A stretch of DNA of 64,000 bases from an uncultured Christensenella sp. (GCA_910579785.1 CAJTVJ010000007.1:1-64000), one strand, 5' to 3'; numbered from the stretch's first letter, positions 35,430 through 44,713 are shown. Numbers and translations are program-made. The notes: a model not told the origin generated them from the letters alone.

Positions 35430-35505
35430 GCTACTGTGGCTCAGCAGGTAGAGCAGTTCACTCGTAATGAACAGGTCGCCAGTTCGAATCTGGCCAGTAG
35501 CTCCA
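35430..35505 (+). tRNA. tRNA-Thr (anticodon CGT)
   Basis: A 76-base cloverleaf: acceptor stem GCTACTG/CAGTAGC, D-arm with GGTAGAGCAG, anticodon stem GTTCA/TGAAC around loop CTCGTAA (anticodon CGT, reads ACG), T-arm GGTTCGAATC-like AGTTCGAATCT, discriminator T, encoded CCA. Confidence 0.96.
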
Positions 35506-35526
35506 TCATAAAGTCTCGCTAAGGGT

Positions 35527-35569
35527 GAGAATAAAATAGAAGAGCAAACCTCTTCTATTTTTTATTCTC
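35527..35569 (+). terminator. Terminator after tRNA-Thr
   Basis: GAATAAAATAGAAGAG, loop CAAAC, CTCTTCTATTTTTTATTC: a long stem with a T-run in the right arm. Confidence 0.85.
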
Positions 35570-35612
35570 ACAAAGCAGCTCGCCTTTATTTGACTTTAAA
35601 CAGGCACAGACA

Positions 35613-35755
35613 GTTCGACCGGTGACGCTCGCCCAAGACGCATAAAGCCGTCCTCGCTATGCCGTCGCTTCGCTCCTTACGCCCAACGCGGAGAGGTCTA
35701 ATCGAGTAAAAAATAATATGTTTAGTTTTCTTCGTTACGCTTTAAATGACAGTTA
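35613..35755. repeat. Long module of the repeat family plus short arm
   Basis: GTGACGCTCGCCCAAGACGC...GCCGTCGCTTCGCTCCTTAC runs into an arm ending GCGGAGAGGTCTAATC, then a degenerate TTTTCTTCGTTACGC...AAATGACA. Confidence 0.75.
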
Positions 35756-35782
35756 ATATGTTTTATGATATTCCAAATCCAA

Positions 35783-35812
35783 TAAAAAAAGTCCTCTTGC
35801 GAGGACTTTTTG
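35783..35812 (-). terminator. Terminator of groES-groEL
   Basis: AGTCCTC, loop TTGC, GAGGACT flanked by A-run and T-run. It lies directly after the groEL stop on the minus strand. Confidence 0.85.
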
Positions 35813-35826
35813 CTATTGATACGGTA

Positions 35827-37455
35827 TCAATACATACCGTCGCCGCCCATATTAGGAGCAATGGGGGCAGGAGGTTCTGGGATGTCTGTGACAAGCACTT
35901 CCGTTGTCAAGAGAGTTGCCGCAACGCTCGCCGCATTTTGAAGGGCGGATCTTGTGACCTTCGTCGGGTCAAGGATACCGCTTTCTATCATATCGACGTA
36001 CTTATCCGTCAAAGCGTTGTAACCGAAAGTATCGCCTTTGTTGCTGGTGATAATGTTGTTGATTACAACTCCGCCGTCAACGCCTGCGTTGTAGCATATT
36101 TGCTTGATTGGCTCTTCAAGAGCTTTGAGTACGCATGCGCCGCCCGTCTTTTCGTCGCCTTCCAAAGCTTCGACGATATGTCTTACCTTAGGAATGATGG
36201 AGAGGAGAGCTACGCCGCCGCCGGGTATGACGCCTTCTTCGACTGCCGCGCGAGTAGCCGCCAAAGCGTCTTCTATTCTCAGCTTCTTTTCTTTCATCTC
36301 GACCTCGGTAGCTGCGCCGACGTTTATAACAGCCACGCCGCCTGCGAGTTTTGCAAGACGCTCTTGCAATTTTTCTTTATCGTATTCGGAAGAAGTCTCT
36401 GCAATTTGCGATTTGATAGAGCTTACTCTTGCCGCGATAGCCATTTCGTCGCCGTTGCCTCCGACAAGGGTAGTGTTGTCCTTGTCGACCTTGACTTGTT
36501 TAGCTCTGCCCAAAAGCGAAAGGTTGACGTCTTTGAGTTCATAGCCGATTTCGCTGGAAATAAGCGTGCCGCCTGTGAGTATCGCGATGTCTTCAAGCAT
36601 TGCTTTTCTTCTGTCGCCAAAGCCGGGAGCTTTGACAGCAACGCAGTTGAGGATACCTTTGAGCTTGTTGAGTACGACGGCCGTCAAAGCGTCGCCGTCC
36701 ATATCTTCGCAGATTATCAAAAGTTTGAGACCGTTTTGTACGACCTGTTCAAGTATAGGCATGATGTCCTTGCTTGAAGATATCTTTTTGTCTGTGACGA
36801 GTATATATGCGTCGTCAAGCACAGCTTCCATCTTATCTGTATTGGTGACCATATAAGCAGAGATATATCCTCTGTCAAATTGCATACCTTCTACGGTAAG
36901 AAGTTCTGTATTTGTAGACTTGGATTCGTCAACCGATATGACTCCGTCTTTGCCGACGATTTCCATAGCTTTGGAGATATACTCGCCGATTGTGTCGTCT
37001 GCGGCAGATACGCTTGCCACTTGGCTTATTGCCTCGGCAGAGTCGATGGATTTAGAGATTGCTTTCAATTCTTCGACCACTGCGTCTGCAACCTTGGTGA
37101 TACCTTTTTTGAGTATCATAGGATTTGCGCCTGCGGCTACGTTTTTAAGCCCTTCTTTGATTATTGCCTGCGCAAGTACGCAAGCGGTGGTCGTGCCGTC
37201 GCCGGCAACGTCGTTGGTCTTGATAGACACTTCTTTGATGAGCTGCGCGCCCATATTTTCAAAAGCGTCTTCAAGTTCGATTTCTTTTGCTATCGTTACG
37301 CCGTCGTTGGTGATAAGGGGAGAGCCGTATTTTTTGTCAAGTACGACGTTGCGTCCCTTAGGTCCAATAGTAATTTTGACTGCGTTGGCAACTGCGTTTA
37401 CGCCTGCCTCCAAACTTCTTCTGGCGTCTTCGCCATATTTAAATTTCTTCGCCAT
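35827..37455 (-). CDS. groL: Chaperonin GroEL (60 kDa)
   Basis: Folding chaperonin forming the double seven-mer ring with GroES. The 542-residue protein has KITIGPKGRNVVLDKKYGSP at the N-terminus, NDVAGDGTTTACVLAQAI with the ATPase Asp, the apical segment EPIKQICYNAGVDGGVV near the end, and a Gly/Met C-terminal tail (PNMGGDGMY). It is the second gene of a groES-groEL operon read on the minus strand, 37 bases after groES. Confidence 0.98.
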   Translation of the reverse strand: MAKKFKYGEDARRSLEAGVNAVANAVKITIGPKGRNVVLDKKYGSPLITNDGVTIAKEIELEDAFENMGAQLIKEVSIKTNDVAGDGTTTACVLAQAIIKEGLKNVAAGANPMILKKGITKVADAVVEELKAISKSIDSAEAISQVASVSAADDTIGEYISKAMEIVGKDGVISVDESKSTNTELLTVEGMQFDRGYISAYMVTNTDKMEAVLDDAYILVTDKKISSSKDIMPILEQVVQNGLKLLIICEDMDGDALTAVVLNKLKGILNCVAVKAPGFGDRRKAMLEDIAILTGGTLISSEIGYELKDVNLSLLGRAKQVKVDKDNTTLVGGNGDEMAIAARVSSIKSQIAETSSEYDKEKLQERLAKLAGGVAVINVGAATEVEMKEKKLRIEDALAATRAAVEEGVIPGGGVALLSIIPKVRHIVEALEGDEKTGGACVLKALEEPIKQICYNAGVDGGVVINNIITSNKGDTFGYNALTDKYVDMIESGILDPTKVTRSALQNAASVAATLLTTEVLVTDIPEPPAPIAPNMGGDGMY

Positions 37456-37492
37456 ATTAAACTCCTTTATTATGTTCGATTATTCAACTGCA

Positions 37493-37780
37493 TTATTCTT
37501 CTACGATCGCAAGTACGTCGCTTTGTTTCAAAATCGTGACTTCTTCGCCGTCAAGCTTGAATTCCGATCCTGCGTACTTGTTGTAAAGCACCTTGTCGCC
37601 GACTTTGATTTGCATTACGATTTCTTTTCCGTCGATAGTTCCGCCCGGACCGACGGCAAGCACGGTTGCCATCTGAGGTTTTTCCTGCGCCGAATCGGGC
37701 AGTACGAGTCCGCTTGCGGTCTTCGTCTGGCTTTCGACTTCCTTGATAACGATTCTGTCAAATAACGGTTTGATTTTCAT
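37493..37780 (-). CDS. groS: Co-chaperonin GroES (10 kDa)
   Basis: The lid of the GroEL chamber, 95 residues. IKPLFDRIVIKEVESQTKTASGLVLPDSAQEKPQ holds the mobile GroEL-binding loop, followed by VGDKVLYNKYAGSEFKLDGEEVTILKQSDVLAIVEE. Ribosome site AAAGGAGG. Upstream there is a good promoter but no canonical CIRCE operator. Confidence 0.98.
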   Translation of the reverse strand: MKIKPLFDRIVIKEVESQTKTASGLVLPDSAQEKPQMATVLAVGPGGTIDGKEIVMQIKVGDKVLYNKYAGSEFKLDGEEVTILKQSDVLAIVEE

Positions 37781-37832
37781 AAAAACGCCTCCTTTAAATT
37801 AGCAGTCTATACGCTTTTCTGCCAATAGAGCT

Positions 37833-37861
37833 ATTATAGCACTAAAATATAGGTATGTAAA
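37833..37861 (-). promoter_or_regulatory. Promoter of groES-groEL
   Basis: Minus strand TTTACA (37861-37856), 17 bases, TATAAT (37838-37833). An imperfect inverted repeat (TTAGTGCTAT...ATAGACTGCTAA, about 48 bases end to end) spans from the spacer to the leader. It does not match the TTAGCACTC-N9-GAGTGCTAA CIRCE. Confidence 0.75.
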
Positions 37862-37920
37862 TATTTTTGTGTAAAGAATAAATAATATTTTAAGAATTTT
37901 TGCAGAAAAATACATATCGG

Positions 37921-37949
37921 TTGAAATTATTTTCAAGGTATGTTATTAT
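37921..37949 (+). promoter_or_regulatory. Promoter of the dCMP deaminase gene
   Basis: TTGAAA (37921-37926), 17 bases, TATTAT (37944-37949). Confidence 0.65.
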
Positions 37950-38004
37950 AGGTATATCAATATATAATACGGACGGCTTTGAGTTGTGTCCGAGGAGACG
38001 GAAG

Positions 38005-38454
38005 ATGAATAAGTGGGACAAGAGATTTATGGATATGGCGGACACTGTCGCAGGTTGGTCAAGCTGTTTTAAACCCGACAGAAAGGTGGGCGCTGTCATT
38101 GTCAAAGACAAGAGAATCTTGACCACGGGATATAACGGCGCGTCGTCGGGCATACTCAGCTGCGTGGAAAAGGGCGAGTGTCTTCGCGTCAAATTGGGCA
38201 TTCCCTCAGGCACCAGGCACGAACTGTGCTATGCCGTGCACGCAGAGCAAAACGCGATAATTCAAGCTGCAAAACTCGGCGTATCGGTCGACAGCGCGAC
38301 GCTTTATTGCACTCACCAGCCCTGCACGATATGCGCCAAAATGATAATCAACGCAGGCATCAAGAGGGTGGTGTACAGATACGGTTATCCCGACGAATTT
38401 TCTATGAGTTTGTTTGAACAAGCCGCAGTCGCAGTCGAGAAGTATGAGGATTGA
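38005..38454 (+). CDS. Deoxycytidylate deaminase (ComEB-like)
   Basis: Turns dCMP into dUMP, feeding thymidylate synthesis. The 149-residue protein has the zinc motifs HAEQNAI (His and catalytic Glu) and PCTICAK (two Cys), and a preceding GAVIVKDKRILTTGYNGASSG substrate region. An upstream open frame from 37900 overlaps the promoter. The ATG at 38005 has GGAGACGGAAG before it and gives the family length. It is transcribed divergently from groES. Confidence 0.92.
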   Translation: MNKWDKRFMDMADTVAGWSSCFKPDRKVGAVIVKDKRILTTGYNGASSGILSCVEKGECLRVKLGIPSGTRHELCYAVHAEQNAIIQAAKLGVSVDSATLYCTHQPCTICAKMIINAGIKRVVYRYGYPDEFSMSLFEQAAVAVEKYED

Positions 38455-38550
38455 TAAAAATACATTTTTGAAGCGTAGAGATATATCTTAAATCGCATTT
38501 GTTAAATAACAAAGAATATAATACGTTTTTAGAATTTTTTTTGATGTATG

Positions 38551-38578
38551 AAGGAGCGCATTTATGGCGTTCTTTTTG
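38551..38578 (+). terminator. Terminator after the dCMP deaminase gene
   Basis: AAGGAGCGC, loop ATTTATG, GCGTTCTTTTTG with one G-T pair. Confidence 0.6.
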
Positions 38579-38622
38579 CTTTAAAAAAGCTATATAAAAC
38601 TCATAAAAATTTTTAATAGTTG

Positions 38623-38651
38623 TTGCTATTTGAAAATATATATGATAAAAT
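38623..38651 (+). promoter_or_regulatory. Promoter of the DRE-TIM aldolase gene
   Basis: TTGCTA (38623-38628), 17 bases, TAAAAT (38646-38651). Confidence 0.6.
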
Positions 38652-38698
38652 AAATAGAAAATATATATTGTTATGCAATAATTTGCAAAGGAGCAGTT

Positions 38699-39670
38699 AT
38701 GGGAAAAAGAACTTTATTGTCATTCAGCCCGCAAATCAAAGTCATTGACGCGACGTTAAGAGACGGAGGACTTGTAAATAATTTCTATTTTGAAGACGAT
38801 TTCGTCAAGAAATTGTATCAAATGAATATTCAGGCAGGGGTGGATTATATGGAGTTTGGATATAAGGCTTCTTCTGCGATTTTTGATAAGAGCAAATTCG
38901 GCAAATGGAAATTCTGCGACGAAAAGGATCTTAGGGATATCGTCGGCAACAACGACACCTCTTTGAAAATTGCCGTCATGGCGGACGTAGGCAGAACGGA
39001 CGTAGAGAAGGATATTTTGCCAAAATCCGAGAGCGTCATTGATATGGTGAGAGTGGCGAGCTACATCAATACCATACCTGCGGCAGTTGAGATGGTGGAA
39101 AATTGCGCAGAAAAGGGATATGAGACTACTATCAATATCATGGCTATATCTCACGCCAACGAGAGCGATTTGAGCGAGGCTTTGGAATTGATTGGCAATT
39201 CGCCTGCCAACGGCGTATATCTTGTCGACAGTTATGGCTCGCTGTATCCCGAACAAATCAGACGTCTTGCCGACAAGTATCTCAATATGGCTGCAAAATA
39301 CGGCAAATATGTCGGTATTCATGCGCACAACAATCAGCAGCTTGCTTTTGCCAACACTATCGACGCAGTCGCTTGCGGTGTAAATTATCTCGACGCGACA
39401 GTCAATTCTCTCGGCAGGGGCGCGGGAAATTGCGCGCTTGAACTCTTGCTTGGCTTCTTGAAAAATCCTAAGTACAAGCTGCATGCCGTCCTTAAATTTA
39501 TTGAGGAAGAGATGCTGAAATTAAAAGAGAACGGTCTCGTATGGGGATACGACATACCTTACCTTATAAGCGGTGTGCTTGACAGGCATCCGTCGGGTGC
39601 GATTGATTGCATCAAGAAGGGAAGGAAGGATTATGCGGATATATATCTTGAACTCATGGGTTTGGAATAG
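38699..39670 (+). CDS. DRE-TIM metallolyase, 4-hydroxy-2-oxovalerate-aldolase-like
   Basis: A 323-residue TIM barrel of the HMG-CoA-lyase-like superfamily. The metal and proton-relay signature is DATLRDGGL near residues 18-26, VYLVDSYGSLYPEQIRRL corresponds to the mid-barrel block, and the HxH metal site is HAHNNQQLAFAN. The C-terminal helical part (VLKFIEEEMLKLKENGLVWGYDIPYLISG) resembles the DmpG aldolase communication domain only loosely. It sits upstream of ilv genes, so a role in 2-oxoacid metabolism is plausible but unproven. Ribosome site AAAGGAG. Confidence 0.8.
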   Translation: MGKRTLLSFSPQIKVIDATLRDGGLVNNFYFEDDFVKKLYQMNIQAGVDYMEFGYKASSAIFDKSKFGKWKFCDEKDLRDIVGNNDTSLKIAVMADVGRTDVEKDILPKSESVIDMVRVASYINTIPAAVEMVENCAEKGYETTINIMAISHANESDLSEALELIGNSPANGVYLVDSYGSLYPEQIRRLADKYLNMAAKYGKYVGIHAHNNQQLAFANTIDAVACGVNYLDATVNSLGRGAGNCALELLLGFLKNPKYKLHAVLKFIEEEMLKLKENGLVWGYDIPYLISGVLDRHPSGAIDCIKKGRKDYADIYLELMGLE

Positions 39671-39757
39671 CAAACTCATATAGCAGCACGCTTTTTGTCC
39701 TATCAACTAGGACGCCCTCGGGGTCACGTACAAAAAGTACGCTCACCGCTCGGTTGC
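39670..39757. other. Hairpin-rich gap between the aldolase and ilvB
   Basis: The 451-base gap 39671-40121 has no gene. It begins with GCAAACTCATA, matched by TATGAGTTTGC at about 39795-39805. Between them lie GTCCTA/TAGGAC and CGTAC-AAAAA-GTACG stems. The layout resembles the long hairpin at 44712-44874. The rest up to the ilvB promoter shows nothing I recognise. Confidence 0.45.
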
Positions 39758-40061
39758 CGTTGCACGGGCAAAAATCGCACAACTCTATGAGTTTGCGCAT
39801 GAAGCTGGGAAGAAATGAGAATATAAAAGTACGCTAACCCCTTCGGTCGCTCTTGCTGAGCCAAAAATACAACTAATCTCTGCGTTCGCACGAGAATTGG
39901 GAGAGAGTTTTCGCAATCACGAGTGATATAAATGAATGCTAAACTCCATGTTTTGTGTAAGAGTTATGGAAAATCTTTATAATCGAGTACGGCTAGATTG
40001 CAAAGCTTGTTTTGTTATAAGGCAAGATTTGAGAGTAGAAGATAAATATCAATTTGAATAC

Positions 40062-40089
40062 TTGACAATAAAGTATAAAATATTATAAT
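40062..40089 (+). promoter_or_regulatory. Promoter of the ilv cluster
   Basis: TTGACA (40062-40067), 16 bases, TATAAT (40084-40089), 33 bases before ilvB. No T-box or leader-peptide attenuator is visible. Confidence 0.8.
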
Positions 40090-40121
40090 ATTAAATACGT
40101 ATAAGATAAATGGAGTGGTCT

Positions 40122-41780
40122 ATGAAGCTAAACGGTTCACAAATCTTAATAGAGTCATTATTGGAGCAGGGAGTCGACACTATTTTCGGCTATCCGGGCG
40201 GAGCGGTGTTGAACATATACGACGCGCTGTATGAATACAGGGACAAGCTTACGCACGTGCTTACCGCTCATGAGCAGGGAGCTGCGCACGCGGCTGACGG
40301 CTATGCCAGGGCGACGGGAAAGGTGGGCGTTGTGCTTGCTACGTCGGGACCGGGAGCTACCAACCTTATCACGGGTATTGCCACGGCGTTTATGGACAGC
40401 GTTCCTATGGTGGCTATCACCGGCAACGTAGGCACTTCGCTGATAGGACTTGACTCGTTCCAAGAGGTTTATATTGCAGGCATAACCATGCCAATCACCA
40501 AGCACAATTTTGTAGTACGCAACGTAGAAGAGCTTCACGAGGTTATGAGAGAAGCGTTTAAGATAGCGCAAAGCGGCAGACCCGGACCCGTCCTTGTCGA
40601 CATACCTAAGGACGTCACTTCCAATCTGTGCGAATTCGAGCGTTTGCCTAAGGTAAAGGCTGACGAATACGTCAAGGCAGATAAGGCTGTCATTGCAGAG
40701 GCTGCCAAGCTTATCAACAGTGCCAAGAGACCTACGGTACTTTTTGGCGGCGGCGTACTCATATCGCAGGGCGAAAAGCAGCTTTTACAGCTTTTGCAAA
40801 AGGCTCAGATACCTGCAACTCATACGCTTATGGCGGCGGGAGTGCTGAGCTGGGGCGAGAAACTTAATCTCGGACTTATAGGTATGCACGGCAGTATGTC
40901 GGCAGGAAGAGCTATTGCAGGCAGCGATTTGGTAATCGCAATCGGCACAAGATTTTCCGACAGAGTGGCTACGCAAAAAGACAAATTTATCCGCGAGGCA
41001 AAGGTAATTCATATCGACGTAGACGCCGCGGAGATCAACAAGAATATATCCAGCGACCTCAGCATTATAGGCGACGTCAAAGAGGTGCTTGACGAGTTGC
41101 TGCCGCTTGTCAAAGAGGCAAAACACGACGAGTGGCTTGCTCAAATAGACGAGTGGAGAAAACTTGATTATAAGCCAAAGGACAAAGAGGGCGTGTTGAG
41201 ACCGCACCAGATAATTCAGGCTATAAGCGACGAGATAGGGGAAGACGGCATTATCGTCACCGACGTCGGACAGCATCAAATGTGGGCGGCGCAATATTCC
41301 AAGCGCACCAAGTGCAGGAGTTTTCTCACTTCGGGCGGACTCGGTACGATGGGTTACGGCTACGGAGCGTCTATCGGCGCGCAGACGGCATATCCCGACC
41401 GCAAGGTGGCGCATATCACGGGCGACGGATCTTTCCATATGAATCTCAACGAGCTTTGCACCAGCGTAAGCTTTAAATTGCCTATCGTAAGTATCGTTAT
41501 CAACAACAGCGTTTTGGGTATGGTACGTCAATGGCAGACTCAATTCTATGGCAAAAGATATTCGCAGACAACTTTGGAAAGGGCGACTGATTACGTAAAA
41601 CTTGCAGAGGCATTCGGCGGCAAGGGATACAGAGCGACGACTCTTGACGAGTTGAAAGCTGCGCTCAGCGACGCGTATAAGAGCGGCAAGCCGTGCATTA
41701 TTGAGGCTGTCATAGACAGAGACGAAAAGGTTTTGCCTATGATACCGGCAGGACAGAGTGTCGACGAGATAATAATGTAG
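40122..41780 (+). CDS. ilvB: Acetolactate synthase, catalytic subunit
   Basis: ThDP enzyme making 2-acetolactate and 2-aceto-2-hydroxybutyrate for valine, leucine and isoleucine. The 552-residue protein has the catalytic Glu in TAHEQGAAHAADGYAR, GPGATNLITGIATA, PVLVDIPKDV, and the FAD-region segment GTRFSDRVATQ that marks the anabolic type. The ThDP-metal motif runs GDGSFHMNLNEL to NNSVLGMVRQWQ. The ATG at 40122 follows GGAGTGG; an ATG at 40110 overlaps that site. The regulatory subunit gene ilvN, normally next, is missing. Confidence 0.95.
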   Translation: MKLNGSQILIESLLEQGVDTIFGYPGGAVLNIYDALYEYRDKLTHVLTAHEQGAAHAADGYARATGKVGVVLATSGPGATNLITGIATAFMDSVPMVAITGNVGTSLIGLDSFQEVYIAGITMPITKHNFVVRNVEELHEVMREAFKIAQSGRPGPVLVDIPKDVTSNLCEFERLPKVKADEYVKADKAVIAEAAKLINSAKRPTVLFGGGVLISQGEKQLLQLLQKAQIPATHTLMAAGVLSWGEKLNLGLIGMHGSMSAGRAIAGSDLVIAIGTRFSDRVATQKDKFIREAKVIHIDVDAAEINKNISSDLSIIGDVKEVLDELLPLVKEAKHDEWLAQIDEWRKLDYKPKDKEGVLRPHQIIQAISDEIGEDGIIVTDVGQHQMWAAQYSKRTKCRSFLTSGGLGTMGYGYGASIGAQTAYPDRKVAHITGDGSFHMNLNELCTSVSFKLPIVSIVINNSVLGMVRQWQTQFYGKRYSQTTLERATDYVKLAEAFGGKGYRATTLDELKAALSDAYKSGKPCIIEAVIDRDEKVLPMIPAGQSVDEIIM

Positions 41781-41882
41781 TCGGCAATAGGCGGAGTTAT
41801 ACTTCGACTGCAAAAAAAGTTAATAAATGTTTAGCAATTACTAAGCACTAGAATATATTTTATATTTTTGGAGGATACAAAA

Positions 41883-42878
41883 ATGATCAAGAAGTATTAT
41901 GATACTGACTGCGATTTGAAGCTTTTGAAAGGCAAGACCGTAGCCGTTATCGGTTTTGGCTCACAAGGCCACGCACATGCAATGAACCTTCATGACAGCG
42001 GTGTCAACGTAGTAGTAGGTTTGAGAGAGGGTTCCAGACATACTCAAAAGGCTCTTGACGCAGGACTTAAAGTAACGTCCGTAAAAGAAGCTGCAAAGGC
42101 AGGCGATTTGGTAATGATGCTCGTTCCGGACGAGACATGCGCAGATATATACGAAGCAGAAGTTAAGCCTTTTATGACAGCAGGCAAGGTATTGATGTTT
42201 GCGCACGGACTTAACATACATTTCAAGCTTATCAAGCCGTCGAAAGATATCGACGTAATCATGGTAGCTCCTAAGGGACCGGGCCACACGGTAAGAAGCC
42301 AATATGAAGAAGGCAAGGGTGTTCCGTCGCTTATCGCAGTATATCAAGACGCTTCCGGCAAGGCAAAGGACTATGCTTTGGCATATGCAAGCGGCATAGG
42401 CGCAGGCAGAGCAGGTATCTTGGAGACGACGTTCAGAGAAGAGACGGAGACGGATCTTTTCGGCGAGCAGGCAGTTCTTTGCGGCGGCGTAACAGAATTG
42501 ATGAAGGCTGGTTTCGACACGTTGGTCGAGGCTGGATATGCGCCTGAGATGGCATATTTTGAGTGTATTCACGAGATGAAACTCATAGTTGACCTTATCA
42601 ACAAGGGCGGCTTTGAGATGATGAGATATTCCATATCCAATACTGCCGAATACGGCGACTACCGCACGGGCAGAAGACTTATCACCGACGAGACGAGAAA
42701 GGAAATGAAGAAAGTTTTGCGTGAGATACAAGACGGCACGTTCTGTTCTGAGTGGATGACGGAAAACAAGAGCGGCAAGTGCGCTCACTTCCTTGCTACG
42801 CGTCAGTTGGAGCTTGAACATCCGCTTGAAAAGGTCGGCAAAGAGCTTCGCACGATGATGAGCTGGTTGAAGAAATAA
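41883..42878 (+). CDS. ilvC: Ketol-acid reductoisomerase (class I, NADP)
   Basis: Isomerises and reduces acetolactate to the dihydroxy acid. The 331-residue protein has the Rossmann fingerprint VIGFGSQGHAHAMNLHDSGV, the beta2-alphaB loop VGLREGSRHTQKA typical of NADP users, VAPKGPGHTVRSQYEEGKGVP, and the metal-binding DLFGEQAVLCGG and EMKLIVDLI. The ATG at 41883 lies behind GGAGG; an upstream TTG at 41868 overlaps that site. It lies about 100 bases after ilvB. Confidence 0.97.
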   Translation: MIKKYYDTDCDLKLLKGKTVAVIGFGSQGHAHAMNLHDSGVNVVVGLREGSRHTQKALDAGLKVTSVKEAAKAGDLVMMLVPDETCADIYEAEVKPFMTAGKVLMFAHGLNIHFKLIKPSKDIDVIMVAPKGPGHTVRSQYEEGKGVPSLIAVYQDASGKAKDYALAYASGIGAGRAGILETTFREETETDLFGEQAVLCGGVTELMKAGFDTLVEAGYAPEMAYFECIHEMKLIVDLINKGGFEMMRYSISNTAEYGDYRTGRRLITDETRKEMKKVLREIQDGTFCSEWMTENKSGKCAHFLATRQLELEHPLEKVGKELRTMMSWLKK

Positions 42879-42926
42879 TTCAATTTAAGTAAAACGCCGT
42901 ATTATCACGGCAGCAATAAAAAAAAT

Positions 42927-42967
42927 AGTCGGATAAGCTGTTTATTTTATAAATGGCTTATTTGACT
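42927..42967. repeat. Imperfect inverted repeat before ilvD
   Basis: AGTCGGATAAGC (42927-42938) and GCTTATTTGACT (42956-42967) pair with two mismatches. A GCCGT/ACGGC hairpin lies just upstream near 42893-42909. Possible transcription pause or internal terminator; function unknown. Confidence 0.45.
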
Positions 42968-43048
42968 AACTGAGTATTGATAATTTATATATAAGTATAT
43001 AATATCAATAATATAAAATGAAATAATTTAATTCGAGAGGAAATATTT

Positions 43049-44713
43049 ATGGCATTGCGAAGTGAATATTTGACAAAAGGCATAGAGACTGCTCCGCAGA
43101 GATCGCTTTTGTATGCGTGCGGCTATACCAAAGAAGAGTTGGAAAGACCGCTCATCGGCGTGGTATCCGCGCACAGCGACATAGTCCCGGGGCATATCAA
43201 TCTTGACAAAATGACGGAGGCTGTCAAGGCAGGCGTAAGACTTGCAGGCGGCACGCCGATTATGGTCCCGTCGATAGGCGTATGCGACGGCATAGCTATG
43301 GGACATATAGGAATGAAATACTCGCTTGCGTCGAGAGAACTCATTGCCGACAGCGTCGAGACTATGACAATGGCGCACTGTTTTGACGGTTTGGTGCTCA
43401 TACCCAACTGCGACAAGATAGTTCCCGGTATGGTCATGGCGGCTGTGAGAATGAATATTCCTGCCGTGGTAGTCAGCGGCGGACCTATGATGGCAGGCAC
43501 CGTATGCGGCGCAGAGACGTCGCTGTCAAAGATGTTTGAGGCGGTAGGCGCGCGCAAAGCCAATATTATCGACGATAAAGAGCTTTTGGAATATGAAGAG
43601 AATTGCTGTCCGTCATGCGGCTCATGTTCGGGTATGTATACGGCAAATTCTATGAACTGTCTTTGCGAGGCGATAGGTATCGCGCTTCCTGGCAACGGCA
43701 CTATTCCTGCTGTAATGAGCGCGAGGATAGCTCTTGCCAAGCACGCAGGTATGGCTATAATGGATTTGGTCAAGAGAAATATCAAGGCGAGAGACATTAT
43801 CAACGAGAAGTCTATTCGCAACGCTTTGGCGTGCGATATGGCTCTTGGATGTTCGAGCAACAGCGTACTTCACTTGCTTGCCATCGCCAACGAAGCGGGC
43901 TTTCCGCTTGACCTCAATATTATAAATGAAATAAGCGTCCGCACGCCGAATCTTTGTCATTTGGCTCCTGCCGGACCTACCCATATGCAGGACCTCAATG
44001 CAGCCGGCGGCGTGCAGGCTGTGCTTGCAGAGCTTGCCAAGAAGAATTTGATAGATACTACTGCTATCACAGCGACGGGCAAGAGCGTGGGCGAGAATAT
44101 CAAGACGGCTTATATCAAGGACAAAAATACCATTCGTCCGATAGACGAGCCCTATTCCCAGACGGGCGGTATCGCAATACTTTGGGGCAACATTGCCAAG
44201 AACGGTTGCGTTGTAAAGCGCAGCGCGGTAGCCCCTGAGATGTTGAAGCACAGCGGACCTGCGAGGGTATTTGATTGCGAGGACGACGCGATATCCGCTA
44301 TATACGGCGGCAAGATAAAGGCAGGCGACGTGGTTGTCATTAGATATGAAGGACCTAAGGGCGGACCGGGTATGAGAGAAATGCTCAATCCAACTTCTGC
44401 GCTTGCAGGCATGAAGCTTGATAAATGCGTGGCTCTTATCACTGACGGAAGATTTTCGGGCGCGTCAAGGGGTGCGTCGATAGGACACGTATCTCCCGAA
44501 GCGGCTGAGGGCGGAGAGATCGCATTGATCCAAGAAGGCGATATTATCGAGATCGACATACCAAGCAACAGCGTCAATGCAAAGGTGGATGACAAGACGT
44601 TGCAAGAGCGCAGGGCTAAGCTTGTTGTCAAAGAACCTAATATCAAGACAGGATGGCTTGCAAGATACGCTCGACTTGTGACGAGTGCGGATAAGGGCGC
44701 GGTTTTGAAGTAG
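43049..44713 (+). CDS. ilvD: Dihydroxy-acid dehydratase
   Basis: Iron-sulfur enzyme dehydrating 2,3-dihydroxy acids to 2-oxo acids. The 554-residue protein has the cluster Cys residues in VLIPNCDKIVPGM and CCPSCGSCSGMYTANSMNCL, the ALPGNGT segment, and the C-terminal GCVVKRSAVAPE, GPKGGPGMREML and ITDGRFSGASRGASIGHVSPEA. Ribosome site GAGAGGAAA. An AT-rich stretch before it could hold a second promoter. Confidence 0.97.
   Translation: MALRSEYLTKGIETAPQRSLLYACGYTKEELERPLIGVVSAHSDIVPGHINLDKMTEAVKAGVRLAGGTPIMVPSIGVCDGIAMGHIGMKYSLASRELIADSVETMTMAHCFDGLVLIPNCDKIVPGMVMAAVRMNIPAVVVSGGPMMAGTVCGAETSLSKMFEAVGARKANIIDDKELLEYEENCCPSCGSCSGMYTANSMNCLCEAIGIALPGNGTIPAVMSARIALAKHAGMAIMDLVKRNIKARDIINEKSIRNALACDMALGCSSNSVLHLLAIANEAGFPLDLNIINEISVRTPNLCHLAPAGPTHMQDLNAAGGVQAVLAELAKKNLIDTTAITATGKSVGENIKTAYIKDKNTIRPIDEPYSQTGGIAILWGNIAKNGCVVKRSAVAPEMLKHSGPARVFDCEDDAISAIYGGKIKAGDVVVIRYEGPKGGPGMREMLNPTSALAGMKLDKCVALITDGRFSGASRGASIGHVSPEAAEGGEIALIQEGDIIEIDIPSNSVNAKVDDKTLQERRAKLVVKEPNIKTGWLARYARLVTSADKGAVLK

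Noticed and set aside
35746..36777. 343-codon open frame on the plus strand across groEL
   Set aside because: Starts in the groEL terminator/repeat region and is antisense to groEL; no independent support.
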